Assembly (NCBI RefSeq): GCF_029852145.1
Contig: NC_079979.1
Span: 558,001-622,000, forward strand
Length of the DNA: 64,000 nt
Origin: Microplitis mediator
Taxonomy: Eukaryota > Arthropoda > Insecta > Hymenoptera > Braconidae
Reading direction: 5' to 3'
The translations under genes and the position numbers were made by a program. Below are positions 1-10,789 of the stretch, one piece after another (positions within the stretch are counted from its first letter, which is position 1; every line of letters begins with the position of its first letter). The notes below the pieces were generated by a model, which had not been told where the DNA came from, ran no database searches, and saw only the letters and a list, made by a program, of their open reading frames with translations.

Positions 1-1
1 T

Positions 2-3000
2 TTGGGCAACAAACCCAACCTCACAGTCAATGTGGACAATGTCAAGGCTTCCGGTGACTCGAAATGTCAAGTCGCGATCTGTGTTACCGAGAAAGGAGTC
101 ACCGGGTCGGTAAGAAAAATTCCCGCCAATGAACTCGTAGGATTTCTGAGCCAACCCGTCCAGAAGCAACAGCTGACTTCATTAGGAGTCGAAAACATGT
201 TCGCGCAAGTGAAACTTGACGCGGCTGCGCTCAAAGAGTATTTAGAGAACCCGCCATGCGCGATAGACCCCAGGCTTTGGAAACAAGCTCAGCTAGACAA
301 TCCTAACCCCGAAACTTACATTCCCGTGCCGATGATCGGGTTCCAGCAAGTGAAGTACCGGCTCAAGTGCCAGGAAGAAGAGACTGCGAGGCATCGGGCG
401 TTCTTAGATCAGGTCGCTGACAAGATCCAGGAGTTACAGAGAGCCCACACTGCAACCCAGGCTCGGTTGAAAGAACATCGTCGCTCGTTGTTGGAACTTC
501 AGCACCGCGTACTTCAGGTCTTGGTAAAACAGGAAATAACTAGAAAAGTTGGGTTAAGTCTTCAACCGGATGAGGAAGTCCTGACCAGGAGATTCGAGGC
601 GATGCATGCGCAGATCAGTGCGCCGACGCAGTTTAAGGGCAGGATCAGCGAGATGTTGAGTCAACTGAGGATGCGCAGGCATGTTGACCTTCAGGGACAG
701 GAGAGGTACACTATGGACCCCATCGCGCAGGATGACATCAAAGCGGTGAGTCATTTATACTTTTAGCGGGAATTTTATTTTTTGGCGGCAATTTTGAATT
801 TTTTATTAAATTTTGAGGTTAGGATCGAATTTCTTGGGATCTATGGGGAATTTTGAGTCTTGTGAGGACTCAAAATGTTTGGGAATAATTCCTGGATAAT
901 TTTATATAGTACTTTTTAGAAATTTGAATTAACTGATGGTAAATTTTGGGGTAAAATGGGACAGAATTTAATTTTCAAAAAATTAACTGCTCAAAATTGG
1001 TTAATTAGAGTTCAAAATTGTTGCCAAGAATGTAATAATTTATATCCTTGCACATCCATTCATTTTTATTCCTGAGTTGTCAATTTTTGAAAACTGAACC
1101 CAACGAAAATTCAAATTTTTATCCTAGATCCTTACAATTCTTCATTTCTTGAGATCTAATTGGTCAAAATAAATTGCAAGGGTGGTCTAGAAATCGGGAA
1201 AAGTCTGCTCTTTAATTTGAGCTCAATTACAAATTTTATTTCTGAATAGTTTCGACAGTGAAAATCTTTGAAGTAATAAATCGAAAACTTGAAAATATGA
1301 GTTAACTATTTTGTCTTTAAAATTCGATATCTCGAAATCTAGTGGACGAAACTCGATCAAACGTTATTAAAAATTGTAGCAGAAAGTCTCATCTTTAATT
1401 TGAGTCCACTCTGGTGTCTTAATTCAAATTAGTTAAAAAGTTCCCAGGTAGAAAGTCATCAATGGAATTAGCTTGTATTAAGCTAATTTTATCAGTTTTA
1501 GCCTAAAATTAGCCAACAAACTATGGTTAACACAAGGTTAGTTGGTAACGCTTTGGATCGCTAACATAAAGCTTGCAGTTTTAGCTTGCATAAACAGTGA
1601 CAATTTAGCTTACTATAAGGTTAAAAATATATCTTATTCTTAGCTAGAATAGATTTGGTAATTTAAGTATGAAAACATGTTTACAGAGAAAAATTTTTTA
1701 TTATTTTTTTTTTTGTACACAAACATCAGATATTGGGCATTAAATGTGTAGTGTTATATATATTTTCCCTAGTGGTTTTGACGACACCGTGTAAACATTT
1801 ATCTGAAAATAATAATAATATTTATTTAAAAACATAAAATAATTAATTAGACGATTTGAGGTTATGCATTACCTTAGATATATAAATCAACTACAAAGAC
1901 ATTTCAGAATTATTCTAGTCACATTCAATAAAGAAAAATAAATAAGTTTTATTAGTATATAAATTATAAATTAACTTTTGTTTGTTGAAATATTTTAAAC
2001 TTACCCTAATAATAGTGCAATATAAATAATAAACTTTGATTATAACTTGCAATCAACCTCTGTCTAACAAACAAGCTTCCAAGTAGATGGCACTCTTTAC
2101 TGCTGTGAAGCTAAATTCACTGATTAGTCAGTAAATTTATTCAAAGCTACTGATCTTTCAGTAAATTTTGTAACTACTGAAAAAATCAGTAACATTTTTA
2201 CTGATTTAACTTAAGAGAGTAAGGACGTTTTAAAAAATTCAAATTTTTTTATAATGAGCATTAAAAACTTGTGATTCAATAAATTAAAAAAAAATCAAAA
2301 CTTACTTGCTTAGTAAATATTTTTCTTTATATATGTTGCAAATAAAATTGAACTTATTTATCACTTATAAACAATAACACAAACTCCTAATTAACCTCAA
2401 ACTTCAGTTTTCGATGTACGCTTGGAGTAATGTTAGCAGATAAGGTAGTTTTAAGTTTAGAATCCAAGCTTAGAACAAATCTTATCATACGCGTGGAAAA
2501 AGAGCTAACAGCAAGGTATATTTGAAGGTTAGTTACACTCTAAAGACTTGTCATAGAATTCATCCTAATAACAACCTAGAATAAAGCTTACAAATCAAGA
2601 CTTAGATGTTAAGCTAAAATAAAGCTATTTTTAAGTTTCAAACTTGTCCGACTAAGACAATTTTCTACCTGGGTTGTGAATTTTTTTAGTTCAAAGTCAG
2701 TTTCGGTTTGAAGGTTTTTCGTTTTAACTTCGATATCTTAAAAACTACCGACCGGAAGTAGATCAGACAAAAATGAAAATTGCAGCGAAAAGTCCACTCT
2801 TCAAAATAAGACCAACTCCGTTCCTTAATCTCTGTAAGTTTCTTAGTTATAAATTTTCAAACCAATCGTCAAACCATCTTCAAAATATTTGAATTTTTTC
2901 CTGAAGTTTCTGAAAATGAAAATCTTCTATTTTCAAAATTTTGATCGTTAAAATAAATCTTGCATCCGAAATTTCAAAATTTCCCTCCAAAATTCTTAAA

Positions 3001-3292
3001 AAAAAAAAAATTTCAAATTTTTAAAACTTTCCTCAAAATCCATAAAAAAGAATCTAAAATTCCTATAATTTGATTTCATTCTAAAAATCTTGAACCAAAA
3101 ATTTTTCTTAATTTCTTGCCCAAATTCCTGAAATAAAAGAATTAAAAGTTAAAAATTTTTTTTTTTGCTCAGTATCTCGGTCTGGAGCAAGATGGAATGG
3201 CCCAACTGATCGATACCATCAGCACAGATCTCGATCACCTAAAAGTAATAAAAGACGGCATGGCGGACCTCCTAACCGGAAGTACAGCCTGA
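2..3292 (+). CDS. Nup54: Nucleoporin Nup54, C-terminal part (5' end outside window)
   Basis: Nup54 belongs to the Nup62-Nup58-Nup54 channel complex of the nuclear pore, where the three proteins pair through coiled coils. Two exons are visible: 2..745, open at the left edge and ending before GTGAGT, and 3173..3292, after a ttttttttgctcag acceptor. Both join in phase 0 and end in TGA. The part seen is about 287 residues. It covers the conserved alpha/beta region (PRLWKQAQLDNPNPETYIPV), a long Glu/Arg/Gln-rich coiled-coil segment, and the typical tail FKGRISEMLSQLRMR...RYTMDPIAQDDI. The last exon supplies a further amphipathic helix (GMAQLIDTISTDLDHLKVIK). FG repeats would lie upstream. The real start is not in the window. 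AATAAA-like signals follow near 3333. Confidence 0.93.
1443..2673. mobile_element. Short inverted-repeat element in the Nup54 intron
   Basis: The left end reads CCCAGGTAGAAA and the right end TTTCTACCTGGG, an exact 12-base inverted pair, with TT on both outer sides (possible 2-bp target duplication). The roughly 1.23 kb interior is AT-rich and non-coding, with loose internal words such as 'agcttg...aagct' and 'tactgat'. It looks like a non-autonomous DNA transposon. The rest of the intron (746-1442, 2674-3172) is AT-rich with nothing recognisable. Confidence 0.6.
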
Positions 3293-3744
3293 GCTCTATT
3301 TTTAAAAAAATTAAAATTAAAACTTGTAATTTAATAAAATAAAAAAATTTTCTTTTTTTGGTTTTGTGAGAAAAAAAAATAAACGCCCATTTATAAATAA
3401 TAATTATTATTTTGTTTATTAAATCGATACATAATTTAACAAAATTAATTTCTTAACCTCAAGGCACTTGGGATCGACAATTGAATTAATCAATTGATTA
3501 ATTCCTTAATTAAAAATAGTTTTGATTTAAAAAATTTTTTTTTCGAGTTATTTACAATCGAGGGAGGATAGTTGAGCAATTAATTGCTAGTTAACATTAA
3601 TTATTGGTTATTAATAATTATTATTTGGCTTAACAGTCTGAACAAAACAATTAAATGGATAATTAATAATTATTAATTATTATTTATTAAAATTAGTTAA
3701 TAATTAGAAAAATATTTAAATAATTATTAGGAGAGGGTTAGGAA

Positions 3745-3850
3745 TTAAGTGGAAAAAGACCGGAAATTAGAGGTGATCGTTGCGGAGACCGTCGGGTTGA
3801 TAACGATCTCGGCAATGAAGACCTAGGCCAGCTAGACCTCCGGATAAATA
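3745..3850. other. GC-richer block of unknown role downstream of Nup54
   Basis: About 100 bases with much higher GC than the surrounding 3293-3740, which is almost pure AT. Short open stretches exist on both strands but none has splice sites I can defend. It could be a small exon, a non-coding RNA or an old insertion. No function assigned. Confidence 0.25.
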
Positions 3851-4830
3851 AACACGCGAAAATTTTTTAAGGTCCTTTGATTTGGTTTTTTTTTGTTACT
3901 ATTGAGGAAAGACGAATTGGGGATGAGGAAGAGGTGGTAAGATGGCAGAGAATTGTGGTTTAGAAGTTCTAGAATGCTGGAGTAACTTTTGATGTGACCT
4001 AAAACATTTTTTGTTTCTACAAATTTAGCGTTCGGAAGACTTCGGGGCACATATGCCCCTAATTTTTTAACAAAACTAATTTTTTAACAGATAAGTTTCT
4101 TTTTAAGGCTCAGATTGGTTCAGAATTCATAGAACACGTAGCTTATAAGTTCCTCAATGTTAGAAAAATTGATTCATGGCATGCAAAAATTTTTTTTTAA
4201 ACAAATTCAGCCGCCCAAAGACTTCTGGGGCATATATGCCCCTAATTTTTTAACAAAGCTAATTTTTTAACAGATACGTTTCTTTTTAAGGCTCAGATTG
4301 GTTCAGAATTCATAGAACACGTAGCTCTTAAGTTCCTCAATGTTAGGAAAATTGATTCATGGCATGCAAAAATTTTTTTTTAAACAAATTCAGCCGCCCA
4401 AAGACTTCTGGGGCATATATGCCCCTCATTTCTTAACAAAAATCACTCATAACTTTTTTTTTAACCCAGATTTGTTCAGAATTTAAGAAACACGTAGTCT
4501 ATAGACTCTAAAATGTCGAAAAAATTTTCCTATGGCATAAACAATTTTTTTTTCATACAAATTTAGCCGTCTAAAGACTTCCGGGGCATATATGCCCCTG
4601 AATTTTAAACAAAAACAATCATAACTTTTTTTTTAAGGCTCAGATTTGTTCAGAATTTGAAAGGTATGTAGTCTATAAGTTCTAGAATGCTGTAATAATT
4701 TTTCTATGGCATAAAATTTTTTTTTTTCTACAAAATTAGCAGCCCGAAGACTTCTGGGCATATATGCCCCTAAATTTTTAACGAAAACAGTCATAACTTT
4801 TTTTCTTTAGTATAAATGAATCCCAAACTT
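3850..4830. repeat. Tandem satellite of 173-183 bp with GGGGCATATATGCCCC core
   Basis: The palindromic core GGGGCATATATGCCCC (first copy GGGGCACATATGCCCC) recurs near 4044, 4227, 4410, 4583 and 4756, at spacings of 183, 183, 173 and 173. Between the cores the same words return: 'aaggctcagattggttcagaat', 'cacgtag', 'catggcat', 'aaattcagccg'. The array lies between the convergent 3' ends of Nup54 and the GLIS2-like gene. From 4830 to 5123 nothing is seen except AT-rich sequence. Confidence 0.85.
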
Positions 4831-5123
4831 CTATAAAATCTTTTCTAGAACACAAATACAACTTTTTCGTAACAAAACAATTTTTTTTTTAAATTGGCGC
4901 CAAAATTCAAAATAAAAATCGCGCTCTAGTAATTTATTCAGACCTAGAATCGTCATCAAACGACTCAGGAACCATTTTGCAACTCTCAAGTACGACATAA
5001 AAAATTAAAATGATTAAAAATGAGGCACTGGTGGGCGCCACCCTATCAAAGGACCATTTTTAAAGATAAAATATAAAACAACAATATTTGGCTCTGTTAA
5101 CTAACTCATAAAATAACCATAAA

Positions 5124-8100
5124 TCACTTATTAACAGTCAAATCAAGCGGAAGCTCTTGCGCTTCCTCTCCCTTGGCGTCTATTTGGGCCTCCCTTTCAT
5201 CCCTGAGTCCCAAATTGCTCCACATGCTTTGTAGCTCGTACTTCAAATCGACCTGGCCCAGAAGCTGCCTGAAGATCGGGTTCTGCGTCTTCATGATGAG
5301 GTCCGAGAGGATTTTGGTCTTCTCTAGCAAATGCTCGCTGTGGACGCAGCACTTGTGACGACAGCAGCACTCGTCCTTTTTGGCGCTTTCGGGCATGTCG
5401 ACGTCCATTTTCTCGACCCTCTTGATCACAGAATGCCGGATTGGTTCCTTCTTTGCCGGTGTGTTGACTATAGACTCGATATTCCGGTAATCGACGGTCG
5501 CGGCCTTGAGTCCCTCTTCCTCTTTTATGGGCGTTGACTGCATCATACGTGGCAGCGAGGTCTTGTGTCCCATCAGTTCCTGGCAGGGTGAAGAGTCCCG
5601 GAATGTCAGGGGACTGGCGTAGCTGGGACACTGGAGCCGCTCGGGCGTGCGGAATTCGTCAAAGATCCGAGGGTACGTGCTGATAACCTCGAAGTTCTTG
5701 GGCGGGGTCACTTGTGAGTCCTCACTGGGCGCAGGTTTCATTGGAAGCTCTTGTAAATGAAGGTTGTAGGTATTTTTCCACTCGACTAACTTGCGCTGCT
5801 CCTCGAAGCTGTTGGTCCCCTGACTAGGGCTCGAGGATGTGCTTTCTAGACTCGAGTTCTTCTTATCAGACTCGCTGGAGATCTTTTCAGGCGTGACGTC
5901 GTAGCTTGGAAGCTTTTCGTCACCGAAATGCTTCTGCTGCTTGTTGTTGTTGTTGACGTAGTGCCTATAGGTTTTGACGTGCTTGCGTAATGACGAAGGG
6001 TCCGTGTACCTTTTCGGGCATCCCGGAACCTTGCAGCAGTAAGGCTTGTCTACGGAGTGCGTGCGTGTGTGTTTGAACCGGTCTGATGAGTTGGAGTAGG
6101 CCTTCTTACAGCCCTCGACGGGGCAGGCGTAAGGTCGCTCGCCTGTATGAGATCGGGCATGGATTTTTAGGTTTTCTGCTCGGCTAAAACTCTTGTCACA
6201 CTGGAAACAATGGTGTGGTTTCTCGTTTGTGTGTGTTCGTACATGAACCAGCATTTTGTACCTGAAATAATAAGTTTATTAGAAATTTTAGTTTTATCCG
6301 TGAATCAGGTTCAGGTTCAAGTTGATTTGGATTTTATTTGAAACTATATGAATTGAAACTAGGAATAGTTTTTCCTGAGCTAGGATTAGGTACCACCTGT
6401 GTCCAGACCAGGCTCAGGTTTGTCTAGTCAGGGGTACATGTCCCCAAATCAGGTTCAGATATATCTGTCACAGAAGTATCTGTCCCAGACCGGGTTCAGG
6501 AATTTCAGATTATGATTTATCAGACCTGAATCAGGTCCATGTAAGTCGGGTAAAGAATTGTGCCTGAATCAGGTTCAAACATTAGACAGGGTTACTTGCT
6601 CATGGATCAGGTTCAGGTATGAGGAGTATCTGGCTAGACTGTGTTCAAACACGAATGATTAGGATCAATTAAGCCTGAATCAGGTTTATGAAGGTCTCAT
6701 TAGAAATATTAGGCCTGAATCAGATTCAAATACTCTGAGAAAAGTGTGGACCTAGATCAGGTCAGATATGCCTGTCTCAGAAGTATCTACCCGAATTTTG
6801 TTCAGACGCTCCTAATCAGGATTAATCAGGTTTATGTCGGCCTGATCAGGATTGTCGTACCCAAATCAGGCTCAAGCTCTCTAAGAGTCCATGTTCCCGA
6901 ATCAGGTTCAAGTATGTATGTCTGAGGGATAATTTTCCCTTGCTAGTTCTAGGTACACTCGATTAGGACTTCTTGGAGCTGAACCAGGTCCAGGAACATT
7001 AAGTCAGGATTATTAGTGCCTGAATCAGGTTATAACTATTTACAAAAATAATTACCTAGCATTGAATCCTCTTTCACCCCGTGGACATCCTTCCCAACCA
7101 CAATAAAACAATCCTCGTACTCCAGGTGCTGAATGTAATCTTCCCACATGTCCCGCCAACTGTTCCAATGATGCGAACCATCTTCCGCAATTCAACCATC
7201 TGTAATAAATTTATAAGTTATAAACAAATCTTTATCTATTTATTAACATCAAACATATTACAGTTTATAACTCCCGGCTATTTTATCATAAATATTGATT
7301 CTCGATTTATTTATATATTAATGAAGATAAAACGATATTATCAAGCCTCAGATCGTGATTCGCGTCACACTCGTCGGCTTAATTAAAGTCAATTTTTGTT
7401 GACAACTTTTTATTAACGTCTATTAACTCTACTTTACCTCAATAAATTTACCACTACAAATCATTTATTCATTTAATATCGCAATATTTTTTAAAATTTA
7501 TATTTATAACAGTTCATTTGACCTTTCGACTCTTCTTTTTTTTATTATTTTTATTTAAACTTGATAAGAAAATTATTAGAAAGCATTTTAATCTTAATGC
7601 GTCTCAATAACACGTGACAGCAGATGACTCGTCATGATTCAACTCTGTCTCAAGAAATAATTAATTTTTTTATCGATTATCCCTCGAAAGAAAAAGATTT
7701 TTACGCTTTAGCGACTAAGTCTATGCCCGAATTGAGGAATCCTGCCCTAAATCAGAGCTTCGATGGCTAGATTATCCAGCGACTGGCTTCTTATGCCTAA
7801 AGCAGGGTCTCGTAGGTCCTAATTAGGTCATTTAGGCTCAAACGTAAAGCTAAATTTCTAAATTACCTGCATTTAAGTTGAGCATTCTCGCCCCGTCTTA
7901 CTGAGCCGAGCTCCAAACTAGAATTGGATGCATCTGAATCACTGTGAGCTGGACTAGCAGGTCCAGCTAAGACTAGGCTCGTTGGTGAGGTTCCCAAATT
8001 GGTGGTACCAGTTGGTGACGCATTCAATTCATCTTCCGCGAGCATTCTGTACGGCCAGCTGGGCAAATCCACTTGGTAAAACGGACTCGTTGGTTGATAG

Positions 8101-8240
8101 CCCTGGGTATTTGCCTGCTGATGATGATAGTAGCTGGATACTGGGCTGTAGTAACCAGGCGACGCTAGCAAACCCGGATATCGAGCCGCTCCGTACTGAT
8201 TTACTTGATTTGGCATTCTACCCGGCACGTAAACAATCAT
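5124..8240 (-). CDS. sug: GLIS2-type five-zinc-finger transcription factor (sugarbabe-like)
   Basis: A DNA-binding regulator of the GLI/GLIS family; Drosophila sugarbabe is the GLIS2-type member. Coding exons, in transcript order, are 7867..8240, 7056..7199 and 5124..6261, all with GT-AG borders and matching phases. They give 551 residues. Five C2H2 fingers run from residue 124 to 273: C124/C129/H142/H147, C158/C163/H179/H183, C191/C194/H207/H211, C219/C224/H237/H241 and C249/C254/H267/H273. The last has an extra residue between its histidines (KTYRH). Fingers 3-5 carry the family signatures FSRAENLKIH, YSNSSDRFKH and YTDPSSLRKH. Before the fingers is a Tyr/Pro/Ser-rich region; after them a Ser-rich stretch, a CCCRHKCCVH cluster (471-480), a predicted helix and a C-terminal PLDLT. 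The chosen ATG has an in-frame stop upstream; further 5' exons are possible. Confidence 0.88.
6262..7055. repeat. Degenerate 'CTGAATCAGGTTCAG' repeats filling intron 2 of the sug-like gene
   Basis: The word (cc)tgaatcaggttca(g), with variants, recurs roughly every 30-70 bases through almost the whole 794 bp intron without a fixed period. The other intron (7200-7866) is AT-rich and shows nothing. Confidence 0.7.
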
Positions 8241-8275
8241 TTTTAGTAAATTTTAATTATTTTTAAAGATGTGAT

Positions 8276-8283
8276 TTATAGCA
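8276..8283 (-). promoter_or_regulatory. Possible TATA box for the sug-like gene
   Basis: On the minus strand CTATAAAT lies about 36 bases before the ATG at 8240. It would place initiation just ahead of the ATG and leave a very short leader. A distal promoter with a spliced leader is equally possible. Confidence 0.2.
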
Positions 8284-8399
8284 AAGATCAGATTTCCTGG
8301 TCCGTTGAAGTTGGACCTTCTTAATTTCGCGCCCTGATGGTCGATACAGATGACTGAGTGTTTAGTTTAGTGATTTTTTTATGGTTTGATTCAAATTTA

Positions 8400-8790
8400 G
8401 TCGAAATTTATAGAAACGCCTTTTCGGGCGGAAATGACAATCATCAGAATTTATCAAAATTTAAAGGATTTTCATTCGGATTTTTTTCCCGGTCTCTTCC
8501 ACGTAACTAACGGACCCCTCCCCAAAAATTATAGCTTTGAATTCCAGGATCCAGCCGTTTTTTAACCAAAACTCAAAAAACGCGCCTTCTAGCCCCTATT
8601 CAAAAATCGATCAAATTATGTCGAAATCGTCTAGTTTCCTCAGGTTTTTTTTTCCTCTCCCTTCCACGTAACTAGTGGAGCCCTCTCCAAAAGTTGCGCC
8701 AAGCAATTACAGGTTCTAGCCGTTTTTCAACCAAAACTCAAAAAGACGCCTTTCCGGCCGAATATAGAAATAGACGAAATTTCTTAAAAT
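8400..8790. repeat. Duplicated ~170 bp unit with 'TTCCACGTAACTA' motif
   Basis: Two and a half diverged copies share 'tcttccacgtaacta.cgga.ccctcc', 'agccgtttttnaaccaaaactcaaaaa' and 'cgccttttcgggcgga'. From 8790 to about 9690 I see only AT-rich DNA without features, including a short TATT/TATA run near 9555. Confidence 0.6.
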
Positions 8791-9689
8791 TTACATTAAA
8801 TTCAAAGTTATTCTTGTTTCTACCCTTAAAATTTCTCCTCCGATACACAACGTGACCCAATTTTTTTAAAAAAAACCTCAAGAATACCAAAATATTTCAC
8901 TTTTCCAAAGCAACCGAATTCACTAAAATGAAAATATTGAGCTTATTAGCAACGAAATTAAATCAAGACGTTCCAGGTCTTGTTAGAATATAACCCCGTA
9001 GTATTTTTACTATAAAAATATCTAACTTTCACTAAAACAATCTCTTAATTTTTAATAAACAAACACAGTCCGAGTCCGTATCGTCAGATGTATTTGAACC
9101 GATTTGACTTGAGAATACGGTAACTCAAAAATTGTTTGCTGTACTCTATCGAGAACATAACTAGGCTGTTTTCTAACACCTTTCAGAACAAATAATTGTC
9201 ACCCAACACAAAAACACTCGGTTAATATAAATATCTTCAATTGTTTTTCAATCGATTTTTCGAGAAGTATCTATTTTTCGCAAAGTAACTGTATTCAAAT
9301 CACTTGACACGTCTCAGATGTTCTATTTAATTCGTGAAACATTGTACTTTAGTCAGTTATCTCAAGAGCGCTGATAATAAACGCGATATATGCTCAAGAG
9401 TTATTGCGCTACTTCTTTATATGTATTTCCCCTATCGTTTAATGCCGATCCCTACTCTGACGTTCGATAAAATGCCTACAGTATTCGATACCCGAGTTTT
9501 GTGATTCTTTGGTGGGGAATCTGTTTAGAGTCCGCTTATTTTTATTGTTATAGTTATTTATTTATTTATTTATATATATAAGGAGGAAAAATATCTGATT
9601 CTATCTATATCTTTTATTATTTTCCGGGAGTGTGAGGTACTTTGGACACCAATTGATCTTCATTGAATGTAATTGCGTGTAATTGGCTT

Positions 9690-10060
9690 TATTGAAGGAA
9701 AATTTTCAAGATCATCTTTAAGACGTTTTTACTTAAACTTCTACTGAAAATTAATAGGCATCATTGGAGGGTTTTGGATAGGAAATTTACTGGAGAATAC
9801 AAAAGTACTAGGGGTAAAAGTCCCTTAGATTGATAGTTTTTGAGTAAAAGCTTCGGAAGTGTAATAATACAAATTTTTTTTTTCTTGGAATTCACTATTC
9901 ATTTAACGGGCTGTAATTTTCAAAATTTTTGAGATAATTAGACGTTTAAGGACACTTTTGGTTAGGAAATTTACCGGGGAACAAAAAACTATTGATAGTA
10001 AAAATGCTTAAAATTGATAGTTTCCTTAAAAAACGGCCTGGAAATAAAGAATCTGTAGTT
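9690..10060. repeat. Diverged dispersed repeat, related to 12120-12560
   Basis: Two adjacent copies share 'ttggataggaaatttactggagaa.acaaaa.tantgg.agtaaaa.tccct.agattgatagttt'. Similar wording returns at about 12240-12350 and 12460-12560 ('taggaaattttatgagttacaaaaaagtatt', 'agtttttcagaaaatgactt'). It is an old dispersed element without visible ends. Confidence 0.45.
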
Positions 10061-10269
10061 TTGTCGAAAAAAACAAGATTTGATTTTTATTGTTAATTAA
10101 AAAAAATACTTAATTGATTATAATTATTATCAGGAGATAAGAGCGACGTGTGGGGTGTAAAAAAAATTTAATAGCTAATTTTGTTTAAATGTTTTAGTCG
10201 TGATAGGAAAGTTACTCAAGGTCACGGAGTTTATCTATAAATCATTTTAAGCATTTTTATTTTTATTTC

Positions 10270-10720
10270 TTCGCTTGATTTGATAAAAAAAAAGAAAACT
10301 AAATTACTGGATCCATTAAAGAGTACCCCCAGCGTACATCGTCCTTGGCGAGTATTAATGAATACGCCTTGTTCTTTAAATTCTTCTTTTTTTTTTATTC
10401 TGTTGGTCGTTTTCTTGCGAGCGGCGATTCTACATGACACCCCATGGACCGCGAAGCTGCCGGCGTCGGCATTCTTTGATCTTAAGTCAGCCCACTGAGA
10501 GCTCGGCAACAGGTAGGTTTCAAATAGAGGGAGATCGACGGAATGGGAAAGGTTTCGGGTAGGGAGAGAAAGGGGAAGAGAGGAGGGGGAATAATAATAA
10601 TAATAGTTGTGATGATGATGATGATAAAATAAAGATCGGGATAAGAATGGATGCGGTTGATTTCAATTCTCAGGTTTGCTAGAATAGTTTGAATTATTTT
10701 GGGACTGAGGCCCAATTCGT
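10270..10720. other. GC-richer block with short open frames on both strands; unassigned
   Basis: Positions 10310-10530 have clearly higher GC than their surroundings. A 73-codon frame on plus (10280..10498) and a 93-codon frame on minus (10231..10509) overlap completely, so frame length alone decides nothing. A plus-strand donor-like CAACAG|GTAGGT occurs at 10508-10518. It could be a leader exon of a neighbouring gene or an old insertion. The 10590-10630 stretch is (ATA/ATG)n. Confidence 0.25.
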
Positions 10721-10789
10721 TAAGTTGGGTGGGGATTATTGCTGTGGAAATTCGAATGACTTGAAAATTTATTTCTTTTTAAAGTTTTA

